Source: Hortaea werneckii (taxonomy: Eukaryota; Ascomycota; Dothideomycetes; Mycosphaerellales; Teratosphaeriaceae). Taken from it: 44,936 nucleotides of DNA. A model generated the notes under the pieces. The model was not told the DNA's origin and ran no database searches. It saw nothing but the letters and a program-made list of their open reading frames with translations. Shown piece after piece: positions 1-10,076 of the stretch. Both the position numbers and the translations under genes were made by a program. Every line of letters starts with the position of its first letter. Position 1 is the first letter of the stretch. Location: assembly GCA_037044905.1 (NCBI GenBank), contig JBAOKB010000183.1:1-44936 (forward strand). Reading direction: 5' to 3'.

Positions 1-556
1 ATAGACGAAGTTGATGTTCTTCGCCTGTTTCCCTTAACCATTTTGCTGACGTTGTATTATTCCTCCCTTATTTCTTTTTGTTCTTTTTTTTTTTTTCATT
101 CTTTTTTGGAGCTTATCCTTTCATATCGGCAGGTTCGTCTTTCTCCACTTTGCCATTCCTGCGACTGAATGTGATGAGAGAGCATGTCTTCAGCTGCGTT
201 CTTCTTTATTGTGTGACAGGTCTGGTGTTCATCAGGGCACTGAGGCTTTTTTCTCCTTTTTTTTTCCCTCCTTTCCGCCCCCCTACCTTGTTCCTTTGTT
301 TTTTTTTTTTTTTTTTTTGGTTTGCTCCCCTTGATAGATCGATGAGATTGTGGATCTCCAGATCACCTATCTGGTTTTGTTCATCCCCCATTCCCATGGC
401 GAGATCTACCGAATCTCCCCATCTCCCATCCACTATTTGCTTCTTCATCCCTTCTTATCTCAACCCAACCTTTCTGCCCCCTCCTCTCGCATTTTGCATT
501 TTTCTCGTCCCAACCGCATTTTTGCCGTCCTCTCTCCGGAAAGGAAACCTCACACA
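1..556. other. Pyrimidine-rich non-coding stretch
   Basis: No gene is recognised here. The plus strand is strongly C/T-rich with several T runs, the longest being 20 T at 299-318. This composition is common in fungal promoters and 5' leaders, and it makes open frames on both strands unreliable (they read as Phe/Ser/Pro or Lys/Arg/Gly strings). It may be the leader of the small frame that starts at 557. Confidence 0.5.
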
Positions 557-778
557 ATGATCTCGGAATATACAGCGGTTTTTAGCACGATGATAGCCAT
601 TCTCTGGATCCTTTTCGCGATCCGTCGACAGCAGAGGCTTCAATGCGACCTCCTCTGGCTTCATCATGAGGAGGTCGCGCGGTTGAAACGGGCGATGTTG
701 ATGCAGTATGGGCTTTTCCCTGTTGGGTGGATTTATCACGGTGGTGGCGATGGTGGTGATGATAGCGATGGTAGATGA
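557..778 (+). CDS. Candidate small single-pass membrane protein (73 aa)
   Basis: An ATG at 557 in a favourable context (CACACAATG) opens a 73-codon frame. Residues 6-20 form a hydrophobic segment (STMIAILWILFA core) followed directly by RRQQR, which resembles a signal anchor with a positive cytoplasmic flank. A basic amphipathic stretch follows (HHEEVARLKRAM), and the tail is Gly/Asp-rich (GGGDGGDDSDGR). I recognise no family. The same frame is open upstream to 350, but that part reads like a translated C/T-rich leader, so I start at 557. The frame could also be the first exon of a longer gene, since GT dinucleotides suitable as donors occur near 698. It is uncertain whether this is a gene. 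Confidence 0.3.
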   Translation: MISEYTAVFSTMIAILWILFAIRRQQRLQCDLLWLHHEEVARLKRAMLMQYGLFPVGWIYHGGGDGGDDSDGR

Positions 779-2499
779 GAGGGGATCCAGGTGACTTGGT
801 TGGGAGAGAGGAGGAGATCAAGGGAAGTCTGTTTAGATCGGATGTTCTTGCTTGGTGGTTCGAGGGAGGGGAAAGCGACGGGAATGTTGGCACCATCTCA
901 ATCCGAAGGAATCGAAGAAAATACTGAGCACTGGCGGAAAAGGGGGGAAACGGGAAGAGAAAGGAGAAATTCAATATCGCTGTGCGCTGAAGCTACTCGG
1001 CAGTAATCCATCACGCCACGCGAAAAAGAGTGACAGAACCTCATCCCAAACTGTCAAGCAAGTACCCCCAACCCTGCGCCTTGCTGACCTCACAAAGCCT
1101 ATCGACCATTTTCAGTTCCACTCGCATCTCCCCTCTCCCCCTAGCGTTCTCAGTCTAGTCCCTCGTCCCTTACGACGACACCCCAGTCTCGCAACTGAAC
1201 CCGGCGCCCGAAGGCGCACACCTAGTTGATCCCAACTCCACCGACCTCGACGTCGACGACTTGCCGCTCGGAAGTGACATGGGTGACGCGGGCGAAGAAC
1301 GCGCCGAATAGTCGTCGTCTTAGTGGGGGACACTTCAACCCCGGACACTTCCCCTGAGCTCCGCAATTTTTCTTGGAGGTTCATGCGGAAGAGGTGCGAG
1401 CTGGGCGTGTCGTTGGGGAATTGGATGAGGAGGGATGGCATTTTTGCTGATGAGGGTGGTTTGTTTTCTATTTTCTGGTCTCTGGTCGGTGTGGGAAGGG
1501 AAGGGGTTCCCTTGTTCTTGATTGATGGATGCTGAGGGGAAAGCCTGGGACTTGTTGTCCGTGTCTGATTGGGGTTTAAGAAGACCGATAGTCGCTGAGA
1601 ATCCTCTCTTATGGTTTGATGAGGAGTTTGGAAAGATGTTCCCGGGGGTTATGTGAGCGGATTTAATCTGCCTGATCTGGACGTGAAATCGCGCGGTTGA
1701 CACTTCCAGTAAAGCGGTTGCAGAATGGAAGGTCTTGTTCGAACGTCTGTCCAGAGAGGTGGCAAAGTATCCGATCCCAGTTTGTCAACGTTCGTCGAAT
1801 GCGATGACCCAGTCAGTAGCTTGACACCGGGACGACCAGTCCTTATATATCTCTTCCCTCGCCCATCCCAAATCCGCAACACAATCCCACGATCGCAGAA
1901 GAAACGCAATACCGTGGCTCCCCTCCACCACCCTCTCCTACTGTCTTCGTTCTTCCTCAGTACGCCTACACATTCTACCAAACCGAACCTAGCGCCAAGC
2001 CCCTTTCCCCAAACTCGCTCAAGCCACAAAACGTGGTTTTGAAGCCACCTCACTAGGGTCGAATGCGTTTCTTTGTTTGATAAAATGCTGTGTGCAGCAG
2101 AGCCAGCGGGCAACGAAGCCTGCATCATTGGCCCCGTCGTCACCTTAGGACTTTTCTGGCGCCTCTCGCCACTTTCGTTTCCCCCTCATCAAGTCCCATT
2201 GGTGAGTAAAAGTCGAACGATGATGATTGTTCGTAACTCTGTAGATGGCAGACTCATGACATTGATCACACAGGAGACATCCTTCTTCTCTCTTCTTCCC
2301 CCCTCTCTCTCCCCCTTGCCCTCTTCTGCTGATATAGCTACTACGCCTCCTCGTCGATCCCCCCCAGGCTCAACTTCTCCGCTCCATGGTGCTACTTCGA
2401 TCAAGCTAGCTGCTCCCCTATAGCGTGCCCGCCTGTCCTCCGCTGGGACTGACACTGTATGCACTCCAGGCAAGGGCCGGGGGGACAATCGTCGATACA
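779..2499. other. Gene-poor stretch with exon-like fragments
   Basis: No complete gene could be built. Two plus-strand frames look exon-like. The first, 1159-1311, follows a CTAG and reads as 50 codons with G/C-ending codons and an acidic end (TDLDVDDLPLGSDMGD). The second, 1820-2056, is 78 codons ending in QNVVLKPPH. Neither has a usable ATG, and they are in different frames. A plausible intron lies at 2202-2273 (GTGAGT donor, CATGAC branch, ACACAG acceptor). A TATA-like element (TTATATAT) sits near 1842, followed by C/T-rich DNA. These signals could belong to a long non-coding transcript, a multi-exon orphan gene or chance; C/T-rich DNA readily yields Pro/Ser-rich frames. Confidence 0.3.
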
Positions 2500-3660
2500 C
2501 CCGCCTCCATCAACGAAGGTTTCTGCATGTCTCACCTATCCCACGTGGGAAAGAAGCGAAGGTTGGGTGAGATTCTAGCGCTAGGGGTTATGCGTTGCAA
2601 AAGGGGGCTTCTGCGCTATCGAAGGGCGCTGGTGAAAACGAGACTGATCAACGAGCCGCTAGTGTCACGGCTCGCGTGGTGAACAAAGAGGAGCAATACG
2701 CCCACCGCCGCGGACTGCTTGCCTGGCTTTCTTCGCAAACGACAGGAGTGGGATGTGTGGACCAGGGAGGCACGATGGGGATTCGTAGAGACTCTTCTAG
2801 CTTCGCGCTACTGGGCTGACGGGCCTCTGTACCTCTGTTCTATCTAGACAGAAAGGGGCCTTGAGGCATTGTGTGACGTTGCTCGCGTGGGAAAGAAGAA
2901 GTGTGGTGGTGGCTGCCATGTGGTACGGATATCGCTTGCAGACCTGCGGTGGGAGGGGAAGGGCAGGGAAAAAAATCCACTGCGTTTCACGGTTCCAGAT
3001 GCTCGAAAACGGAACGCTTCTCCATCAGCCTTTTCTTTCGCTTTGAGTCAATTCAACCGAAGCGAGCAGGGCAACTGACCACGTGGACCTTGCGGCTGAT
3101 GGTGTGGAAGAGCAGACTTCTTCACGATTCCGTATTCCCGAGAGGAATACTTACCTCGACATCCCTCCTACCCCCGGGAATCACCCGGACGAGCCGTACG
3201 ACCGGCCACATGGCCTTGATGGCTAACGGCGTGCATGGAGACCTTTTCTTTCCCCATTTGCCACATCCACAAGAGAGTTTCCGCCCTCGTCAGCCCAGTT
3301 ACAGGTAGAAGTCGATTCAAGCAGGCAGTGCGACCGACCACATGGCCATAACAGCCGATCGCGTGGGAAAACCCCCCCTGCCTCACCCCTCCGTATTCCC
3401 CTAAGGAATACTTCCTCGACTGCCCCTAAGTTCAACCGACCAACTAACCCACATAGCCAAGCACCTCCTCGCGTGGCCGTAGAAGTCTTCACTTTGCCCC
3501 AAACCCCTCCTCCCCCCCGGGGCGGCTTCCTTCCTTCCTTCCTTCCTTTACCCATCATCAAGGAAAGTCTTGGCTGTCAGCCTGTTCAGCTGCCAGGATC
3601 TAGAGAGCTCTGACATCAAGCCAAAGAATGCCACCGGCCACACATGGCCTTTAGCGGGAC
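2500..3660. repeat. Degenerate direct repeats with a duplicated hairpin
   Basis: A motif close to CCACATGGCC recurs at about 3077, 3204, 3336, 3447 and 3636 (spacing 127, 132, 111 and 189 nt). In the first four copies it is followed about 20-25 nt later by a GCGTGG-like box. Two perfect 7-bp-stem, 5-nt-loop inverted repeats, GTATTCC/GGAATAC, lie at 3132-3150 and 3393-3411; they are 261 nt apart, have different loops, and share a downstream CCTCGAC. Further upstream, CGTGGGAAAGAAG occurs at about 2542 and 2885. This looks like an old diverged tandem duplication of about 260 nt inside non-coding DNA. No open frame spans it, and its origin is unknown. Confidence 0.5.
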
Positions 3661-3838
3661 TGCGCAAGATTTCTTCTCCCTTCCCTCTCTATTAAGAGGT
3701 AATGTGCACCCTGTCTTGCCCCTGACGAGCGCTAGGATTGGGACGTTGCTTGTCATGTACGGAGTCGAATCTTGCGTGTGAGAATAGGTGGTGCTGATTT
3801 CTTTTCTTTCTTTTTCTTTCTTTCTTTCTTTTCTTTTG
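3527..3838. repeat. Two pyrimidine microsatellites
   Basis: Positions 3527-3549 are a (TTCC)n run. Positions 3798-3838 are an imperfect (TTTC)n run. Both are strand-asymmetric C/T tracts and add to the polypyrimidine character of the region downstream of the GT25 gene. The DNA between them contains no recognisable gene. Confidence 0.85.
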
Positions 3839-4003
3839 AAGGGCCAGCTCGTTACGTTGTGGAGGAGGGGCAAAAGCTAGACTTCCTATCGAGCTGGACA
3901 AGATGAGAAGTGCGTGTGATGACGGTGACAAGGAAAAAGAACACTCACTGCAAGGTGACAAAAGATAGAAAAGAGCAAATGAGGCGAAATTGGAAGGGTT
4001 TCC

Positions 4004-4023
4004 TTTTTTTTTTTTTTTTTTTT
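4004..4023. repeat. T20 homopolymer just 3' of the GT25 gene
   Basis: Twenty consecutive T on the plus strand are A20 in the sense of the minus-strand GT25 gene, starting 24 nt after its stop codon. The gene has an intron, so this is not the tail of a retrocopy. If transcribed, it would be an internal oligo-dT priming site. Confidence 0.9.
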
Positions 4024-4047
4024 GCCCCCTCCTCTTCGAAAAAAAGC

Positions 4048-5351
4048 TTATACAGGCCGCCTCCTCATCTCCTCCTCCATCGGATCCCTCAAACACTTCC
4101 CCTCCCTGCCGACCTTCTGCCTCAGAAACTCCAACGTCCCGGGATCCTGCGTGAAGAAATTACTACTCCGGGCCCCGCACGCGATATTCGGCGCGCTGCC
4201 GACCCTTAGCGGCTTCAACCTCCCACTCTGATCCGCGCCCGCTTTCTCCGACTCGGATGCGTCCAAGTTCGCCACCGCGATCTCCGACTCCGCGTCCATG
4301 TGGTGGAAGAGCTCCGGGTTCGCGGACCAGCAGCGGAAGCCGAGGTCGCGGCAGGCTTCGAGCACCCGGACATCGTAGGCCATGGTGCCGCCGTCGGCTT
4401 CGCGGCTCGCGACCTCGTGGAGGAGACGCCAGGCGGCTTCCCGCGTCAGGGCGAAGCCGAAGGTGCAGAGTGGGAAGATGGATTGGTGGATCATGCGGCG
4501 GTCCTCGGGGACGTCGATGCTTTCGAGGAATTTGGAGGTGTAGGGGTGCATCTCTGTGCGTGGAGGCAGGTACGGGTCCGTGTACATGGCGCGTGGGACG
4601 CGGGAGTTCCAGGAGGATGGTTTGAAGATGTCGCCGCAGTGGCCGAGGTAGAGGATGTCCCAGGTGCTGGAGTTGCCCCAGTAGTTGTTCTGCTGGGGCT
4701 TGTATTTTGTGGCGCCTGCGGGCTGGGTTTGCTCGCTGACGAGTTTCCGGACGGCGGCTGCTGCGGCCGGGATCTGGAATGTTCGTAGGTGGATGTCCCA
4801 GTCTACATCGTCTTCCATGATCATGACCGTCTCGAGGTCGGTGGAGAGGAACCATCGTAAGGCATTGAGATGTCCGAGCCAGGCTAGGGCCGACCCCTTT
4901 GTGATAGTGCTGTCCTTCTCTGCGCGGAGGTTCTTCACATCTTTGTCTGTCCACTTGGGTTGGGTCGGGATGGTGATGTCGATCTCGGTGATGTTGCTCG
5001 CCAGCAGTAGGCTCTCGCGACGAGGTGAGCCGGCGCGTGAGACGGCAACCACGGCGCCGAACTAGACATCAGTCGCGCGGAGTCAGCATTGATGGATGAA
5101 TGATGGGGCTCTGGCTCTGTGGTGGTGGTGTTGTCCGTCCAGGCCATGTCCCTTGTTCTTCGACTACTTACACCAAGAGTTGCATTCGCCGGTTCCAGCC
5201 CCCTCAGATCGACGTCTGAGGCTGCGTTGGATCCAGCGCCACCCCGCGTCCGCTGGCGTAGGGTCTCGTATCCATCCGAGCTCCTATACAGCAGGAAACA
5301 GATGCCCAGGAAGATGACGGCCAAGAGTAGCCGCTGCCGCCGTCTTTCCAT
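4048..5351 (-). CDS. GT25-family glycosyltransferase, type II membrane protein
   Basis: Two exons, 5351-5172 and 5061-4048, are joined across a 110-nt intron (GTAAGT donor, GCTGAC branch, TCTAG acceptor, phase 0), giving 397 aa. The first exon encodes a short basic N-terminus and a hydrophobic anchor at residues 8-22 (LLLAVIFLGICFLLY), as expected for a Golgi/ER type II enzyme. The catalytic domain begins at FGAVVAVSR (61-69) and includes PRRESLLLASN, the acidic DxD-type motif MEDDVDWD (about 142-149), WDILYLGHCGD and a C-terminal region with HHMDAESE. This order matches the family 25 (LPS-type) glycosyltransferases found in many fungi, whose acceptor is generally unknown. Such enzymes are expected to transfer a sugar, possibly galactose, to glycoconjugates in the secretory pathway; that is inference. 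The splice join restores the family N-terminus exactly. Confidence 0.88.
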
Positions 5352-6242
5352 CCCTGGCCGGTCTGAATCGGGGTGCTCGTATGTCTTGTGTACCTACATA
5401 GGTATCGAGGTCTGGTATGAATGGGACTCCTTTTGCCCACTGCCTACCGTTCCCATCCCATCGCGCCGATGCTAGCGCCAAGACCAGTTGGTCCCCATTA
5501 TTGCCGGGCGATCGAATATGTGTCGGATAACGTTGGCCGCTTCGCTGGTGTCGCGTCGTCTCGACACCGCCAGCTCGACAGTGTCTACCCGGATGTGACG
5601 GACGATGGACGACTGCGCGTAGCCGACGCGTCTCTGCAGGTGGAAGAGTGCTGGTACGCCCTGGAACTGGCTCGTGTAACCTTCCTTGGCAGGCCGACAC
5701 GGTCAACCTCGGTGATAACCTGGGCCAAGGGGAGAGACGGGCGGGCGGTGCCGTGATGGATGGTGGAGCAGTCGCGTGCCATCAAAATAATCCATGTCGA
5801 AAGTCGCGACCCTGAGGCGCGGCTCCACAGACTAATCGAAGTCTGTTTGCGACTGGAATTGTTTGGGTCCCTCGCTCCGTCCTTGTAGTCGCTTGTTATG
5901 ATTGACCGGTAGTCTGGCCCCTGTTAGAGCATCCCAAATGCAACAGACCCCACGCATATGAAACAATAGGTCCGAAAACATCCCCATTCCTCTTGGTCAC
6001 TGACCTGTCCGCTCCCGTCCACCATCACAATATCACCAAGCACAGGACTGTGCCCACCCTTCCACGAAGAACCCTGAGTACAACAGACCCCGGCCGCCAG
6101 ACGAACCGTCGGTGGGCAGTGGCAGTTGCACAGTGACCCCGAGTGAGGAGTTGGTCACGGCGCTGGGTTAGCCGGCGCATCGTCTATACAGCAGACGCTA
6201 AGATCACGCGACGCGCACCCTGAACGCGGTTGAAGTCATAGC
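5352..6242. other. Divergent intergenic region (GT25 / RA-PH protein)
   Basis: This 0.9 kb separates two divergently transcribed genes and presumably holds both promoters. Open frames on either strand (for example 5284-5706 minus) have no recognisable protein character. I see no tRNA, repeat or strong TATA element. Confidence 0.6.
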
Positions 6243-8966
6243 ATGGGAGACACTTCAACTTCGCCGCCCCCAAAGGTGTCGCGGTATCGATCGCAGCGCA
6301 AGGCAAAGCAACAAGCAGAAGAAACAGAGCCTCCTGTCCCCGACCTTCCCCAAGCGGGACATGCAGACGAGGGCATTGCAAGAAGTCGGTCTCGGTACCA
6401 CAGGAAGAATCTACCAGAAGGCGGCATAGGCTCTGCACGACCGGCAACTGCCCACACTCAAGCCGAATCCCCATCACGCAGTAGCCCTGCTCGATATGCT
6501 TCTCGAAAAGGCAGACAGCGTCACGACAGTCCAGCGGCGCAACCCGGTGCAACAGAGATACCTTTACGCGAAGATGGGTATGGTCAGCCGGCCTCAAAGC
6601 CCGAGCAGACACAGCTCAATGGTCATACCGTCAAGCGTTCGCAAAGTCCTCCTCGAGCAACATCCTCGCACCCAGAAACTCTCACCCAAACTCCATCGGG
6701 TGAGCTCTTTCCGCCCATGAGGGCCGAGCCAGTCCAGGCTCCCCCGCAGCGGATTAGAAGCGACGGCCCTCCGCAATCGAGTCAGATTAAAGCTACGAAA
6801 AGCGTGAGCGAACTGCCTCTCTACGATGACATCGACGACGACAGAGGTGGTTGCTTTGGCTTGTTCAAGCGCAAGAGGGATCAAACTGGACCAACCTCAG
6901 AAAAGACGCCCATCGCCCGACCATCCCGAGTGAACAACGGCCCGCGAACCATCAAAGCTGGTGGTGGTGGCGTGGTCCCTGCTACGGACATACCAGAATC
7001 AGCCGTCAATGCCAGCAACAGACACGTCACTGTCCGTTTCGATGGACACGAACGTTCGTTTCCCGTGACGCAGCTAACCACTCCGGTTGATATTATCAAG
7101 AGCGCTGCAACAATTTTCTCTTCACCAATGAACGTCAAGAGTGTAGTGTTATTAGAATATTTCCGAACCGTGGGCGTTCAGCGACCATTGAGGCGATATG
7201 AACGCATTCGCGATGTGCTTAACAGCTGGGACAACGATCGCGAAAACAGTCTTCTCCTTGTCGACCCCGGAACTGGGACTTCCGAGGTGGAATTGAGCCT
7301 CGCAGGTGTCCCGTCAGCCAAGCCTGTAGACCAACAGAGCTGGTCACTATCGTACAGTCAAAAGCCCGGCAAGTGGGAGAAACGCTATATTGTGCTCCAT
7401 CCTTCCGGCCAGCTCACACAACAGAAGGATCCGGACAAATCTCACTCTCAGGAGAATATAGCGCATCTCAGCGATTTCGACATCTACACCCCAACGCAGA
7501 CGAAGTTGAAGAAGGTCATCAAACCCCCGAAACGATACTGCTTTGCTGTCAAAAGCCAGCAGAAGAGCATGATGTTTGAATCCCATCTCAACTTTGTCCA
7601 TTTCTTCTGCACCGGCGATCAGGCGACGTCGGATGCCTTCTACTCCGCTCTCCAGGAGTGGCGCAGCTGGTACCTGGTCAATGTTATGGGCGAAGGTGGC
7701 AAAGCTCAACCCCGCCCAACAGATACGGTGAATACCAGTGGCCTGCGTGCTCCTCTCCGCAACGACACCCGAGACCTTCCAACCACCACCGTACACAAGA
7801 CCGGCGACTCCTTCGAGTCTCACTACCAGCTTGGCTCGTACAAGCCACTCATAGACCCCGACCTATCCGAACTCAAGCGCCCGCAGACCTCGCGAACCTC
7901 CCATGAGAATCCCGCCTTGCCACCCTCCTCCTCCTCGGGCGCGAAAGCGGCCGGAGGTCTCGCGAGAACTTCCAGTAATGCGAAGAAGTCCGTCACCAAA
8001 CCCATTGGAGGCAAAGAACAGCTCGCGGACAACGAACCCCTCGTCAACCTTACCCGTCGCCGCTCCACTAACGATCGAAGACGAAATAGCGCGGACGGTC
8101 CTGTTCGCAGCGGAGGTGGCTCAGATGAGTTCGCTAAGGACGGTCTGCTAGGACGATCGTATACCCAGCGCCAGAAACAGATGACGGAGCGGGAAAAGCT
8201 CAGTGCGGCTTCCAAGGGTTTCACCCCTGGGACAACTTTGCTCGGGAACGGTACTAGCCATCTGAATGATCCTCCCCGGCCAGCGGGTTCCCAGGACGAC
8301 GGTCTACACCGGAACCCGTCCTCCTCAGCAGCGACGCGCGGGAAACCGGCGCCCCACTCGGCCGGGGGAGGCGATCTGAGACGAGCCGTCTCCCGACGTG
8401 CCGGCGGCGGCGGAGTCGGCGCCAGCGAAACCCCCACCACCACCGATCTCCACCGCTCCGGCTCCCGCCGAATCCCTGCCCCAGGCACCTCTGCAGCTCC
8501 AGCTGGTGCTGTGCCAGGGGCCCTGATGGTAGACAAACCCCTCGTCGACCTGACACCCGAATCCTACGAGCCGCCCCAGCATTCCCTCAAGGGTAAAGGC
8601 AAGGGGTTCCGACCTGAGCGGATCGGTCCGGGGGGACTGATCGATTGCGCGACTTCTCCCGAAGATGTCGTGGGCGTGCCGCCTAGTATGGAATGGCGCG
8701 GGGGTGTCGCGAGGGGGTTAGTGGGCGGTGCTGGTGCAGGCGGGGTGGGCGGGGCGGGGGGTACGGGGGGAATGGGGAGAAGTGGTGGTGGGGGTGGGGC
8801 AGGTGCCGGAGCAGGTCCTATGCTCGATCTCAACGAGGCATCCAAGTTCGTGCCGGGGAGCCTGCTGAATCGCGTCGAGAGGGAGCAACAAGGGCGTGAA
8901 GCGGGGCCGGTCATTGATCGGGAGAAGAGGGTCGAGCGGGTTGAGCGGGTTGGGGAGGGGTATTGA
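6243..8966 (+). CDS. RA-PH tandem domain protein (907 aa)
   Basis: A single uninterrupted frame starts with ATG at 6243 (MGDTSTSPPP). Residues 1-255 are disordered, rich in Ser/Pro/Arg/Gln, with an acidic-to-basic patch (LPLYDDIDDDRGG, then FGLFKRKR). Residues about 260-345 read as a Ras-association/ubiquitin-like fold (HVTVRFDGHERSFPVTQL to NSLLLVDPG). Residues about 362-480 are a pleckstrin homology domain (GKWEKRYIVLHPSGQL, a basic strand KKVIKPPKRYCFAVKS, and the terminal Trp helix SALQEWRSWYL). The tandem RA-PH arrangement resembles MRL/Grb7-type adaptors that link small GTPases to phosphoinositide membranes, so a role in polarity or the cell cortex is plausible but inferred. The C-terminal 425 residues are low complexity and include a Gly-rich run encoded by G-rich DNA (about 8700-8820). 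A T run follows the stop. Confidence 0.8.
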   Translation: MGDTSTSPPPKVSRYRSQRKAKQQAEETEPPVPDLPQAGHADEGIARSRSRYHRKNLPEGGIGSARPATAHTQAESPSRSSPARYASRKGRQRHDSPAAQPGATEIPLREDGYGQPASKPEQTQLNGHTVKRSQSPPRATSSHPETLTQTPSGELFPPMRAEPVQAPPQRIRSDGPPQSSQIKATKSVSELPLYDDIDDDRGGCFGLFKRKRDQTGPTSEKTPIARPSRVNNGPRTIKAGGGGVVPATDIPESAVNASNRHVTVRFDGHERSFPVTQLTTPVDIIKSAATIFSSPMNVKSVVLLEYFRTVGVQRPLRRYERIRDVLNSWDNDRENSLLLVDPGTGTSEVELSLAGVPSAKPVDQQSWSLSYSQKPGKWEKRYIVLHPSGQLTQQKDPDKSHSQENIAHLSDFDIYTPTQTKLKKVIKPPKRYCFAVKSQQKSMMFESHLNFVHFFCTGDQATSDAFYSALQEWRSWYLVNVMGEGGKAQPRPTDTVNTSGLRAPLRNDTRDLPTTTVHKTGDSFESHYQLGSYKPLIDPDLSELKRPQTSRTSHENPALPPSSSSGAKAAGGLARTSSNAKKSVTKPIGGKEQLADNEPLVNLTRRRSTNDRRRNSADGPVRSGGGSDEFAKDGLLGRSYTQRQKQMTEREKLSAASKGFTPGTTLLGNGTSHLNDPPRPAGSQDDGLHRNPSSSAATRGKPAPHSAGGGDLRRAVSRRAGGGGVGASETPTTTDLHRSGSRRIPAPGTSAAPAGAVPGALMVDKPLVDLTPESYEPPQHSLKGKGKGFRPERIGPGGLIDCATSPEDVVGVPPSMEWRGGVARGLVGGAGAGGVGGAGGTGGMGRSGGGGGAGAGAGPMLDLNEASKFVPGSLLNRVEREQQGREAGPVIDREKRVERVERVGEGY

Positions 8967-9755
8967 GTTTTTTTTTTTTCTTCTTTCTTTTTGTAATTTC
9001 CGTAATGGTTTCGGGGAGGGTGAGAGGGCGTGGTTTGGTAGAGTTTTTTGGATCCATTGGGAGGACAAGGGAGGAGGAGGAGGGTTTTGGGAATCTAGGT
9101 TTTATGATATACCCCCGGTTTGATTTCTCACATATCTGCTGCTATGTTGACTTTCATTACTTCGACATCGGGTCCCAACGTATTTCTCTTCATCGTCCCT
9201 TTTCTTCTCGCCACTGCACACAGTCCAATCGTTGTTTTCTCGTCTTCTGTAAGCAGCGGTTAGACAGTCCAGGAGAATGTTGTGGGGTTGCTTGTTAGGA
9301 CTGCTTATAAAGAAATTGGTCTCGATTGCTGCCTTTATTCTTATTTTTATTTTTTTACCAATGAGGAGATATAACCATCCTTCTCACTTCTTCCTTTTTT
9401 GTCAAGAAGGGGGGGGGGGGGGGGGGGGGGGGGGCTTTAGGGCTTCGCTTGTAATGTAGAAGGCTACGGTGAGATTGCCTTGCTGAGGAGATCGAATGAT
9501 ATGTTAGATCGAAGTAAGATACTTCAGATGTTCCAATGAGGCAGCTGTTTGCTTTTCTTCTTCTCTTTCCTTTCTTTTAATTATTTGTTGTTGTTGTTGT
9601 TTTTTTTTTTTTCCCCCGCCCCGGAAGAAACCTCCGCACATCTTTTACGAGTACGACGTCCTTGGCTCCTGAGATGGATTGATGCAGAGGGCTTGATACT
9701 TTTTTTTTCTCGGGTCTTTGTCGCCTGTTTAAGAAGCTCTTGTTTAATCATTTTT
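8967..9755. other. 3' flank of the RA-PH gene, homopolymer-rich
   Basis: No gene is seen. The stretch begins with a T run, contains the poly-G tract described separately, and is otherwise T-rich on the plus strand. A TTG repeat lies near 9586-9601 before another T run at about 9600-9613. Confidence 0.6.
9409..9434. repeat. Poly-G tract of 26 nt
   Basis: Twenty-six consecutive G follow CAAGAA. Such a run can form stacked G-quadruplexes and is a common place for assembly length errors. It lies about 440 nt beyond the RA-PH stop codon, outside any recognised gene. Confidence 0.95.
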
Positions 9756-10076
9756 ATGTCTTTGGTGTCTGCCATTACTTCTATCAAGCCCTGTGATACA
9801 TCGATACCAGAGGACATGGTCAGTCCAGAAACAATAGATATTTCTCATGTTGACATACGCCTTTTGCTAAGGCAATCGCTCAATTTACTATCAAATCTGC
9901 CGCTGGGAGGTTTGCTGGGGTTCGGGAAAGAACAGGCCTTGTCATTGTATTCCTCTCTCGCTTCGCAGCATCACTTTGGCTGTCAACAGCTTAGGATTGA
10001 CTACACGATGCAAAAAATGGGTGGTATGAGTTCGACTTTATCTACTCTTCAAGTTGTAGAGCTTAGTAGTAAGTAA
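9756..10076 (+). CDS. Weak orphan frame (106 aa)
   Basis: An ATG at 9756 opens a 106-codon frame (MSLVSAITSIKP to QVVELSSK) with some amphipathic leucine content (LLLRQSLNLLSNLPLGGLLG). There is no family resemblance, no upstream promoter signal and no supporting splice site. The frame continues upstream only through T-rich DNA. It could easily be chance. The following 10077-10612 holds no recognisable gene. Confidence 0.15.
   Translation: MSLVSAITSIKPCDTSIPEDMVSPETIDISHVDIRLLLRQSLNLLSNLPLGGLLGFGKEQALSLYSSLASQHHFGCQQLRIDYTMQKMGGMSSTLSTLQVVELSSK

Noticed and set aside
1649..2143. A 164-codon minus-strand frame in the left gene-poor region.
   Set aside because: Arg/Gly/Trp-rich composition reflects reading the complement of C/T-rich DNA; no domain found.
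4300..4788. A 162-codon plus-strand frame antisense to GT25.
   Set aside because: Val/Gly/Ala-rich mirror of the coding strand with no start context or family.
4163..4954. A 263-codon open frame in another minus-strand frame of the GT25 gene.
   Set aside because: It is a G/C-rich shadow of exon 2; the protein is Arg/Pro-rich with no domain, whereas the overlapping frame matches GT25.
7823..8536. A 237-codon minus-strand frame antisense to the RA-PH gene.
   Set aside because: It is opposite a low-complexity G/C-rich part of the gene and has no protein character; typical antisense shadow.
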